Shown here one piece after another: positions 1-6,345 of a stretch of DNA of 11,961 nucleotides; the first letter of the stretch is position 1; every line of letters begins with the position of its first letter. Both the position numbers and the translations under genes were made by a program. The stretch is from contig WQTQ01000158.1 of assembly GCA_009786175.1 (NCBI GenBank), positions 1-11,961 of the forward strand, read 5' to 3'. Under the pieces are notes generated by a model that did not search any database, was not told the DNA's origin, and saw nothing but the letters and a program-made list of their open reading frames with translations. The stretch is from Bacillota bacterium (lineage in GTDB: Bacteria; Bacillota_A; Clostridia; Lachnospirales; WQUN01).

Positions 1-544
<544 letters not shown>

Positions 545-681
545 TCAACCGGGTGAACCCAATTTTATCCAATGCATGCCGGAATTAATCCATTGCAGCG
601 TGAATTCCCCCTTTTTCTTTTTATAGTATCCCACAAAACTGGAATTTTTTCAAATTTCTTTGACATTTTTTTATTTTACAT

Positions 682-724
682 TACCCCCTGATATCATATT
701 CGCCCAATGTGATATCAGGGGGTA
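682..724. repeat. Palindromic hairpin repeat, copy 1
   Basis: Arms at 682-700 and 706-724 form a 19-bp stem around the loop CGCCC. All pairs are Watson-Crick except one T-G pair (697/709). The outer half-site TACCCCCTGATATCA is identical to that of the second copy at 11351-11395. Neither side has a T-tract that would make it a normal terminator. It sits between the mreB start and the rny promoter, so it could be an operator, a REP-like element or an RNA hairpin. Confidence 0.9.
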
Positions 725-766
725 GCAGCTTGAAAAAAACATAGGCTGAAATTTGCGACATTTTAT

Positions 767-795
767 TTGACACCCCACTGTAAAAAAGTTATTAT
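767..795 (+). promoter_or_regulatory. Sigma-A-type promoter of rny
   Basis: TTGACA at 767-772 and TATTAT at 790-795 are separated by exactly 17 bases. The expected start of transcription is near 802, about 36 bases before the rny ATG. The rest of the 497-837 gap holds the palindrome at 682-724 and AT-rich sequence. A weak leftward -10-like TACTAT (on the - strand near 624-629) could serve mreB, but I could not settle on a matching -35. Confidence 0.75.
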
Positions 796-837
796 GTTAC
801 TTGTGCCAAAAATGGCTTAATATATAGGAGGTGTAAT

Positions 838-2388
838 ATGACGGCAGTATTAATTGCGATAACTGCCGCTGTAACCGTAGTATTCTGTTTTATTGGTTTT
901 TTTGCTTATGTGTCTTATATGAAAAAAGTTGCCGACTCTAAAATAGGTTCTGCCACAGAGCAAGCAGAAAATATTTTAGAAGATGCGAAGCGCAAAGCAG
1001 AAGCGCGTTCAAAAGAGATGCTTCTTGAAGCTAAAGAAGACAGCATAAAAATCAAACACGAGGCGGAGAAAGACGCAAAAGAACACAGGAGCGAGTTGCA
1101 GCGTTTAGAAAAACGCTTGTTGCAAAAAGAAGAGACCTTGGATAGGAAAACCGAAAAGGCTCAGGAAAGAGAAGAAAAATTCAAACAAAAAGGTGAGGCG
1201 TTAGAGGCCAAGCAAGCAGAAATTGAAAAAATTGTGGATTTACAACAGCAAGAACTGGAACGAATAGCAAAAATGACAGCAGACGAAGCTAAGCAGTCAT
1301 TAATTGCTGCAATAGAGCAGGAAGCTAAGTTTGAATCTGCAAAGCTTCTTAGGGAGCTTGAACTAAAAGCAAAATCTGAGGCGGACAAAAAAGCTAGAGA
1401 TATATTGGCAAGTGCCGTACAGCGTTGCGCGGTAGACCATATTGCGGAAAGTACAGTTTCCGTTGTAAATCTGCCAAGTGACGAAATGAAAGGCCGCATT
1501 ATAGGTAGGGAAGGGCGCAATATCCGCGCATTGGAATCTTTGACAGGCATAGATTTAATAATTGATGACACCCCCGAAGCGGTAATCCTTTCCGGCTTTG
1601 ACCCGATGCGCCGTGAAATAGCGCGCCTGGCACTTGAAAAACTGGTGCTGGACGGGCGTATTCACCCTACGCGCATCGAGGAAATGGTAGAAAAAGCGCG
1701 TAAAGAAGTGGAAATACAAATCAAAGAAGAAGGCGAAGCCGCAACATTTGAAACAGGTGTACACGGCATTCACCCCGAACTTACCCGCCTTTTGGGTAAA
1801 ATGAGGTTTCGTACAAGTTATGGACAAAATGTGCTTAAGCATTCTGTTGAAGTTGCGTATTTGTGCGGGCTGTTGGCAGGCGAACTTGGCGCAGATATAA
1901 AAATGGCTAAGCGGGCCGGTTTACTGCATGACATAGGCAAGGCAATTGACCACGATGTGGAAGGTTCTCACGTATCTATCGGCGCGGCTTTGTGTAAAAA
2001 GTACAAGGAATCGCCGCTGGTAATAAACGCGGTAGAATCTCACCACGGTGATGTAGAGCCAAATAATATTATTGCCATAATCACACAAATTGCAGATGCA
2101 ATTTCCGGTTCAAGGCCCGGGGCACGCCGGGAAACACTGGAAGCTTACATTAAACGTTTGCAAAACTTGGAAGCGATTGCGGACAGTTTCATCGGTGTAG
2201 AAAAATCCTTTGCCATACAGGCAGGCCGTGAACTTAGAATTGTTATTATTCCCGACGCGGTTTCGGACGCAGAACTTACGCTTCTTGCACGGGATATTGC
2301 TAAGCGCATAGAAAGCGAACTGGAATACCCGGGACAAATTAAAGTCAGCTTGATTCGTGAGACACGGGCCATTGAGTATGCGAAATAA
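838..2388 (+). CDS. rny: Ribonuclease Y
   Basis: RNase Y is a membrane-anchored endoribonuclease that starts mRNA decay in Bacillota and processes riboswitch and operon transcripts. The 516 residues match the family length and domain order. There is a single N-terminal transmembrane helix (about 4-26), then a long charged coiled coil (about 30-200). The KH RNA-binding domain (about 205-270) carries the GxxG loop [12 protein letters not shown] at 219-230. The HD phosphohydrolase domain has H335 and the metal-binding pair H364-D365 in [11 protein letters not shown], and the conserved C-terminal region follows. The ATG at 838 has AGGAGG at 826-831 and a strong promoter upstream. The gene appears monocistronic, ending at the hairpin at 2402-2425. 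Confidence 0.98.
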   Translation: MTAVLIAITAAVTVVFCFIGFFAYVSYMKKVADSKIGSATEQAENILEDAKRKAEARSKEMLLEAKEDSIKIKHEAEKDAKEHRSELQRLEKRLLQKEETLDRKTEKAQEREEKFKQKGEALEAKQAEIEKIVDLQQQELERIAKMTADEAKQSLIAAIEQEAKFESAKLLRELELKAKSEADKKARDILASAVQRCAVDHIAESTVSVVNLPSDEMKGRIIGREGRNIRALESLTGIDLIIDDTPEAVILSGFDPMRREIARLALEKLVLDGRIHPTRIEEMVEKARKEVEIQIKEEGEAATFETGVHGIHPELTRLLGKMRFRTSYGQNVLKHSVEVAYLCGLLAGELGADIKMAKRAGLLHDIGKAIDHDVEGSHVSIGAALCKKYKESPLVINAVESHHGDVEPNNIIAIITQIADAISGSRPGARRETLEAYIKRLQNLEAIADSFIGVEKSFAIQAGRELRIVIIPDAVSDAELTLLARDIAKRIESELEYPGQIKVSLIRETRAIEYAK

Positions 2389-2401
2389 CTAGAAATATGT
2401 A

Positions 2402-2425
2402 AAAGCCCGTGTAAAAACGGGCTTT
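2402..2425. terminator. Shared terminator between convergent rny and the DUF1540 gene
   Basis: AAAGCCCGT (2402-2410) pairs perfectly with ACGGGCTTT (2417-2425), leaving a 6-base loop. The + strand tail is GTTTCTT and the - strand tail is TACATATTT. The hairpin lies between two convergent stop codons, so it probably ends transcripts from both sides. Confidence 0.8.
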
Positions 2426-2437
2426 GTTTCTTACACT

Positions 2438-2596
2438 CTAACTGCTGCCGTCTTCAAAGCTGTCGCATTCGGTTTCGAATTTTTCGTGCGGGGCAGGGCA
2501 AGAATTTCCTACTTCAATGGTATCCAAAGAACAATATTGTGTTCTGTCGTTGTACTTGCAGTTTTTTACACGGCATTTAATGTGAGGGTTAATCAT
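2438..2596 (-). CDS. DUF1540 cysteine-rich miniprotein
   Basis: A 52-residue protein starting MINPHIKCRVKNCKYN. Cysteines at positions 8, 13, 22, 33 and 44, the CxVxxCxYN opening and the TECDSF ending are typical of DUF1540 proteins, small Cys-rich proteins common in Clostridia. Their function is unknown; metal binding is often assumed from the cysteine spacing (inference). The ATG at 2594-2596 was chosen because AAAGGAGGT lies just upstream. A longer reading to 2623 would place that ribosome binding site inside the gene. Stop is TAG. It converges with rny and diverges from apt. Confidence 0.85.
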   Translation of the reverse strand: MINPHIKCRVKNCKYNDRTQYCSLDTIEVGNSCPAPHEKFETECDSFEDGSS

Positions 2597-2688
2597 TTCG
2601 TTTACCTCCTTTCTGTAGGGCAATAACGTTGTCTATTGCTAAGTTTGCCCAAAAAAGCAGGGCATTATCCTAAATTTAGAGGTGTATT

Positions 2689-3204
2689 ATGGACTTGAAA
2701 AAACATATTCGTGAAATACAGGACTTCCCTATAAAAGGTATTTTGTTTAGAGACATTACTACGGTATTAAAAGACCCGGCTACCCTAAAAAGCGCGATAG
2801 ACTCTATGACGCAGCTTGCCACCGGTCTGGAGTTTGACACAATCCTGGGGCCGGAGTCCCGCGGGTTTATTTTTGGCGTACCAATGGCATACAACATGGG
2901 CAAAGGGTTTGTCCCCGTGCGCAAGGCCGGTAAATTACCTGCAGAGGTTGTTGCAAAAGAGTACGCGCTGGAATACGGTACCGCAAAAATCGAAATTCAC
3001 AAAGATGCTATAACCCCCGGCCAGCGGTTTGTTATTGTAGACGATTTACTGGCCACAGGCGGCACCGCGAAAGCTGTTGTTGATTTAATAGAAGAAATGG
3101 GCGGCATTATTGTGGCGCATTTGTACTTTATCGAATTATGTGGCCTTGGCGGTCGCGCTGCCCTTGAAGGGCAGGATGTAAGAACGGTACTTGCTTATGA
3201 GTAA
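2689..3204 (+). CDS. apt: Adenine phosphoribosyltransferase
   Basis: This enzyme converts adenine and PRPP to AMP and pyrophosphate in cytoplasmic purine salvage. The 171-residue length is standard. The N-terminus has the APT-type DFPIKGILFRDITTVL. The GPESRGFIFG loop is at about 54-63, and the PRPP-binding motif VIVDDLLATGGT is at 115-126. The ATG at 2689 is preceded by AGAGGTG. I saw no confident promoter in the 92-base gap upstream. The last 8 bases overlap the start of the hydrolase gene, so the two probably form one transcript. Confidence 0.97.
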   Translation: MDLKKHIREIQDFPIKGILFRDITTVLKDPATLKSAIDSMTQLATGLEFDTILGPESRGFIFGVPMAYNMGKGFVPVRKAGKLPAEVVAKEYALEYGTAKIEIHKDAITPGQRFVIVDDLLATGGTAKAVVDLIEEMGGIIVAHLYFIELCGLGGRAALEGQDVRTVLAYE

Positions 3205-4081
3205 TGGTAAGACCAGAGAGCAGCTTTACTCGCTGCTGGGGGATTTGCCGGACCCAAAACGCCCTATTACCTGCAGGCTTGTGGCAGAAGACGATATGGG
3301 CGACTTTGTGCTGGAGCATTTGGTGCTTGACTTGAACGGCATAGAAAATGTACCCGCGTTTTTTACAAGGCCCAAAAAGACACCTGCGCCATATCCTGTG
3401 GCTTTATTCTCTCATTCCCACGGCGGGCTTTACCACATGGGTAAAAACGAGTTGCTCCACCCCGCGCCATATGGCTACAAACAGCCATATGCAGGTGTTT
3501 TGGCAAAAATGGGCGTTGCCTGCCTTGCCATAGACCACTGGTGTTTTGGCGAGCGGTCCGGCAGACGGGAAAGCGAGACTTTCAAGTCTATGTTATGGGA
3601 CGGGCAGGTGATGTGGGGTATGATGGTTTACGACTCTTTACGTGCCATTGACTATATTGTATCCCGCCCGGATACAGACAACGGGCGCATTTGCGCCCTG
3701 GGCATGTCTATGGGCAGCACCATGTCCATTTGGGTAACGGCCCTGGAGCCCCGGATAAAAACCTGCGTAGACATTTGCTGCTTAACAGACTTTGACGAGC
3801 TGGAAAAAGGCAATAGCCTGGATGCCCACGGTATTTTTTACTATGTACCGGCTTTAAGAAAATATTTTAGCATGGTAGATATAAACGCGCTTATCGCGCC
3901 CCGCCCACACCTTTCTACTGCTGGGTTGTACGACTTGCTGACGCCACCTGCGGGTTTGTATAAAATTGGAAAAGCCTTGGCGGGTGCCGGTGGGTTTGAA
4001 CTTAAAACATATCCTTGCGGCCACTTGGAAACCCGCGAAATGCGGGAAGATATACTGGAGTTTATAAAGAGGACATTGTAA
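3197..4081 (+). CDS. Alpha/beta hydrolase, dienelactone hydrolase / acetyl xylan esterase-like
   Basis: A 294-residue cytoplasmic alpha/beta hydrolase with no signal peptide. HSHGG at 73-77 is the oxyanion-hole strand-loop. GMSMG at 169-173 is the nucleophile elbow with S171. D246 (GLYDLLTPP) and H276 (PCGHLE) complete a plausible Ser-Asp-His triad. Overall order resembles the DLH/AXE1-type esterases, but the substrate cannot be read from the sequence. The ATG at 3197 overlaps the apt stop by 8 bases (ATGAGTAA), so I prefer it to the in-frame TTG at 3191. The ribosome binding site is weak, consistent with translation depending on apt. The link to adenine salvage is positional only. Confidence 0.85.
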   Translation: MSNGKTREQLYSLLGDLPDPKRPITCRLVAEDDMGDFVLEHLVLDLNGIENVPAFFTRPKKTPAPYPVALFSHSHGGLYHMGKNELLHPAPYGYKQPYAGVLAKMGVACLAIDHWCFGERSGRRESETFKSMLWDGQVMWGMMVYDSLRAIDYIVSRPDTDNGRICALGMSMGSTMSIWVTALEPRIKTCVDICCLTDFDELEKGNSLDAHGIFYYVPALRKYFSMVDINALIAPRPHLSTAGLYDLLTPPAGLYKIGKALAGAGGFELKTYPCGHLETREMREDILEFIKRTL

Positions 4082-4088
4082 TCAAGAA

Positions 4089-4196
4089 GAAGGGGGCTGT
4101 CCGATGCCCGAAAACGATAATTCCCTAATGCTCCGAATCGATGATTGTCGCTATGGGGAATTATCGTTTTCTTGCTTGACAAGACAGTTCTTTGCT
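4089..4196 (+). terminator. Large two-part hairpin after the apt-hydrolase unit
   Basis: GAAAACGATAATTCCC (4110-4125) pairs perfectly with 4156-4171 (16 bp, 30-base apical region). An outer stem is possible between GGGGGCTGTC (4092-4101) and GACAGTTCTT (4184-4193), partly through G-U pairs that only work in a + strand RNA. The sequence then runs into TTTGCTTTTTGTG. It could be a terminator for the apt-hydrolase mRNA or the remnant of a small inverted-repeat element. It is larger than an ordinary terminator. Confidence 0.55.
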
Positions 4197-4206
4197 TTTT
4201 GTGTAA

Positions 4207-4637
4207 TTACATATTGTTTATGTGATCAATAATTTTTTGGACACATTCGTCAACTGTGTTTTCAAATGTATTAACTTCTATGTCGTACATAATGTCCGTA
4301 TGGAAATTTTCAAGTTGTTTTTTGGCAAGGCCTACAAGCCTGTCTCCTCTTGCCCTTTCTCTATTCTCTAATTCCTCGAGCGGGCAATGGACGGCTACAA
4401 ATATAACGTGATTATTATCAGCAAAGATTGTTTGCCAATCTTCCAATACGGCCCTGCCGTCAAAAACAGCGTTAACTATTATGTTGTATGAATAATCATG
4501 AATAAGACTTACTATTCTGTGAAACAAGTAAGGTTTTAGAAACATACTTTGGTTCATTTTAACGGCGATTTTGCCTGCTGTTGGCTCGCGCCTTTGCATT
4601 CTCATCTTAATAGTAATATTACTTTTCCTTTTTCCAT
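4207..4637 (-). pseudogene. Broken chloramphenicol phosphotransferase-like gene (CPT family)
   Basis: The C-terminal two thirds (4207 to about 4520) match CPT-like P-loop kinases: IIVNAVFDGRAVLEDW, VIFVAVHCPLEELENRERAR, GDRLVGLAKKQ and YDIEVNTFENTVDEC. CPT enzymes phosphorylate chloramphenicol; most clostridial relatives are uncharacterised kinases. The 5' end is damaged. An ATG at 4635-4637 with AGGTGG upstream starts MEKGKVILLLR, the first P-loop strand, but hits TGA at 4602-4604. The similarity resumes in another frame as REPTAGKIAVK, a degenerate Walker A. From there the spacing to the next conserved block is about 30 residues, where CPT proteins have about 70, so the segment carrying the conserved Asp seems deleted. 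The open stretch is only 132 codons, so a working kinase is unlikely. Confidence 0.75.
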
Positions 4638-4672
4638 TTTTACACCACCTATTTTTTGTTTCCGGCGCAAAT

Positions 4673-4701
4673 TTGACATATATAATACATGCTGTTATAC
4701 T
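4673..4701 (+). promoter_or_regulatory. Near-consensus rightward promoter of an orphan leader
   Basis: TTGACA at 4673-4678 and TATACT at 4696-4701 have a 17-base spacer. This is one of the best sigma-A-type matches in the window. It reads into the mini-ORF at 4741 and the two hairpins at 4805-4907, not into an intact gene. Confidence 0.65.
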
Positions 4702-4711
4702 TGCACTGCAA
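4682..4711 (-). promoter_or_regulatory. Possible leftward promoter of the CPT-like pseudogene
   Basis: On the - strand, TTGCAG (4711-4706) and TATTAT (4687-4682) have an 18-base spacer. It lies about 45 bases upstream of the pseudogene start and overlaps the rightward promoter at 4673-4701, so the two would compete for polymerase. Confidence 0.45.
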
Positions 4712-4740
4712 CTAATTATTTTTGAAAGAGGGTCTGTCTT

Positions 4741-4776
4741 ATGAGAACAAGCATGGTATCGGTGATAGAATCATAA
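4741..4776 (+). CDS. Putative leader peptide MRTSMVSVIES
   Basis: An 11-codon reading frame, MRTSMVSVIES, starts at ATG 4741 and ends with TAA. AAAGAGGG lies about 8 bases upstream and a near-consensus promoter about 40 bases upstream. It is followed by two terminator-like hairpins and a strand that could form an antiterminator. This arrangement resembles the leaders that control antibiotic-resistance genes by ribosome stalling. No sequence match is claimed, and translation is inferred only from position and ribosome binding site. Confidence 0.4.
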   Translation: MRTSMVSVIES

Positions 4777-4804
4777 AACCGCATACCGGGCGCGATATGT
4801 AAAA

Positions 4805-4836
4805 ACAGGGCATTGTGTTACACTGCCTGTGTTTTT
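4805..4836 (+). terminator. Leader terminator 1
   Basis: ACAGGGCA (4805-4812) pairs with TGCCTGT (4824-4830) with one bulged G. An inner GTG/CAC pair sits in the loop, and GTTTTTGTG follows. It is a plausible intrinsic terminator just after the mini-ORF. Confidence 0.55.
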
Positions 4837-4851
4837 GTGTATTGTCTCATT

Positions 4852-4960
4852 AGCAACCTTTTTTGAATACTGCCGTTTGTGGGGTACGATAAGGTCGTAC
4901 TTTTTTTGTATTATTATGCTTTATACAATGCCGCAGATAAGTAGCCTTCTTAAGGTTGCT
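4852..4960 (+). promoter_or_regulatory. Candidate terminator/antiterminator switch
   Basis: AGCAACCTT (4852-4860) is perfectly complementary to AAGGTTGCT (4952-4960). The pair flanks terminator 2, so long-range pairing could rearrange the leader. The right arm can instead fold locally with AGCCTT at 4943-4948. No intact gene begins soon after it, so the switch is either a remnant or controls something not recognisable here. Confidence 0.4.
4884..4907 (+). terminator. Leader terminator 2
   Basis: GTACGA (4884-4889) pairs with TCGTAC (4895-4900) around TAAGG and is followed directly by seven T. It has the layout of an intrinsic terminator, although the stem is only 6 bp. Confidence 0.65.
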
Positions 4961-5020
4961 TGTTTGTGGCATTTTCGCGTCAAAAAACATTTTACAACAA
5001 TCAAAAATTTTTCTTGACAA

Positions 5021-5051
5021 TTGACTCTAGCATTATGCTATAGTTTATCAT
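5021..5051 (+). promoter_or_regulatory. MerR-type promoter/operator with 19-base spacer
   Basis: TTGACT (5021-5026) and TATCAT (5046-5051) are 19 bases apart, the unusually long spacing that MerR-family activators need. ACTCTAGCAT followed by TATGCTATAGT (5024-5044) is a dyad with one mismatch, overlapping the -35 and filling the spacer as in CueR/MerR-type promoters. A second TTGACA lies at 5014-5019. No MerR-family gene is in the window. The nearest downstream gene is the membrane protein at 5187. Confidence 0.55.
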
Positions 5052-5186
5052 CTTATACCAATTCTAGTGAAACATCTATTCAAACTTCGTCGAAAAAACG
5101 CATGAAGCCGCGTATTTTCCACCTTGTTTTCATAGTGTTTAATTTGGAATTCGTATTATATGTCAAATATTACAGGAGTGTGAAAA

Positions 5187-5936
5187 ATGAACTTAAAAAG
5201 AAATATTGTAGTCAAGGATTCCTCACCACGTGCGGTTATTTTGGGGGTGACAATTGCGGTGGCCATTTTGGGACTACTTGGTTGGGGTGTGTTTGTGGTT
5301 GTAAGGCTGTTATGGCGGTGGCTTCAAGAATTGGTGTACACGGTTTCCGCAATGGATACGGTAATTATTATCGCGCTTATATCCGGTACAATTACCATTT
5401 TTGGTTTAATAATAAACTCTATATTGTCCCTGCATATAAAAAACTCGGAGGTCAAATTTAAGCGTAAAGCTGTGCTGCTAAAAAAATTGGAAGGCCCGTA
5501 CACACAGTTTGTAAACATGCTTTTTGATATGGTGCATAAAAAAGAAGATGTGGAAAAAATTGACGAAGAGGTACGAATTCGTTTGCTGCGGGACATGTCG
5601 CGGGAAATTATTTTGTACGGCTCGGATAAGGTTGTAAAAAAGTGGGTTGACTATAGGAAAAAGAGCAGTAATTTTTCCGTAACAGAACATTTGATTTACT
5701 TGGAGGGCCTTCTTCACCTGATTCGTGAGGATATGGGAAATGGCAGAGGGGAATTGATGGTAGGCGATCTTCTTTCATTGTTTGCAAGCGATGTGGAAAT
5801 TATCCCCGAAGAGGTTGCGAATTTGCATTTTGGCGGGCTTAAAATGAGCTGGACCAGTGATGACGGAGAAAGGTTGGATGAGGAAAGTAACGAAGATGAG
5901 AGCTTGAAAGAAGATACCGGGTCAAGCCCGGAATGA
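5187..5936 (+). CDS. Two-TM membrane protein of unknown function
   Basis: I do not recognise this 249-residue protein. It has a short basic N-terminus and two hydrophobic helices (about 16-39 and 57-83). A cytoplasmic-looking charged region of about 150 residues (about 85-225) contains LLRDMSREIILYGSDKVVKKW and HLIREDMG. The tail is strongly acidic, from about 228 to the end. ILYGSD..VKKW and IRxDMG-like segments recur in uncharacterised bacterial membrane proteins, from memory and without a database check. The ATG at 5187 has ACAGGAG about 8 bases upstream. It may be driven by the MerR-type promoter at 5021. It is the only intact gene in the decayed stretch between 4200 and 6270, which suggests it was acquired or is under selection. 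Confidence 0.75.
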   Translation: MNLKRNIVVKDSSPRAVILGVTIAVAILGLLGWGVFVVVRLLWRWLQELVYTVSAMDTVIIIALISGTITIFGLIINSILSLHIKNSEVKFKRKAVLLKKLEGPYTQFVNMLFDMVHKKEDVEKIDEEVRIRLLRDMSREIILYGSDKVVKKWVDYRKKSSNFSVTEHLIYLEGLLHLIREDMGNGRGELMVGDLLSLFASDVEIIPEEVANLHFGGLKMSWTSDDGERLDEESNEDESLKEDTGSSPE

Positions 5937-5957
5937 AAGTGAACAGGAGAATTTAGT

Positions 5958-6089
5958 TTGTTTCAATTATTTAGCCGGGCAAAGGATTACAGGCATTTTA
6001 ATACATCGCCACATATAACCCGCTCTACAAACGATATAGGACTGGGGCTATTTTGCTGTAGAAAGCGGTTGATGTTATCAATACCGTAA
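5958..6089 (+). pseudogene. Fragment resembling an ABC exporter transmembrane domain
   Basis: A 43-codon open stretch starting at TTG 5958 contains FSRAKDYRHFNTSPHITRST followed by NDI. In ABC exporters this segment joins the second and third helices (pattern FSxxxFDxFxTxSLITRxTNDV). The similarity stops at about 6038. What follows, GLGLFCCRKRLMLSIP and a stop, does not match. There is an AGGAG at 5945-5949, but no ATG start, no other helices and no ATPase domain. It is best read as a leftover of a lost transporter gene. Confidence 0.55.
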
Positions 6090-6183
6090 AGCCCATCATT
6101 GCACCTCTCTCTGTTATACTGTTAGACATTCCTGTAGATGCAATACGCGCGCCGCTTCCTAAGGATTCGATAATTGAACTGTA
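6088..6183 (-). pseudogene. Possible SpoVAE-like fragment (weak)
   Basis: On the - strand the segment YSSIIESLGSGARIASTG, continuing MSNSITERGAMMGF, has the pattern Y..hIE..GaGA..h.....S...GAM. That recalls the conserved part of SpoVAE, a spore dipicolinate-channel membrane protein. The surrounding frame (6025-6234) opens only with TTG and lacks a ribosome binding site and the rest of the protein. The match is from memory and short, so chance similarity is quite possible. The rest of 5937-6275 shows nothing else I can name. Confidence 0.2.
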
Positions 6184-6275
6184 AAAAGCGGTACAGGTGT
6201 ATGGGTAAACGTGACAAAACATTATTGCAGACAATGGTATGTGGCTTGCGAATTGCCGCTAACCATATAATTTAA

Positions 6276-6315
6276 ACGGGCAACTTCTTCTAAAACCAAA
6301 GGAGAAGCTGCCCGT
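6276..6315 (-). terminator. Terminator of the O-acetylhomoserine sulfhydrylase gene
   Basis: Arms at 6276-6290 and 6301-6315 form a 15-bp stem with a 10-base loop, 30 bases after the stop codon. One imperfection is a G-U pair when read as - strand RNA. The following - strand tail TTTAAATTAT is T-rich. Confidence 0.75.
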
Positions 6316-6345
6316 TCGCAGTATGCTGTGCTTATGGTATTCGTT

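Noticed and set aside
682..724. The palindrome as a rho-independent terminator of mreB or rny
   Set aside because: It lies upstream of both divergent genes and neither strand has a T-tract immediately after the stem.
4829..5017. 62-codon frame rich in Phe, Cys and Leu
   Set aside because: It reads through both terminator hairpins, lacks a ribosome binding site and has the composition of translated T-rich leader sequence.
5021..5461. 146-codon open frame ahead of and overlapping the membrane protein gene
   Set aside because: It starts inside the MerR-type promoter, has no ribosome binding site, and overlaps the better-supported gene at 5187 in a different frame. Its Gly/Cys-rich second half is an out-of-frame reading of that gene.
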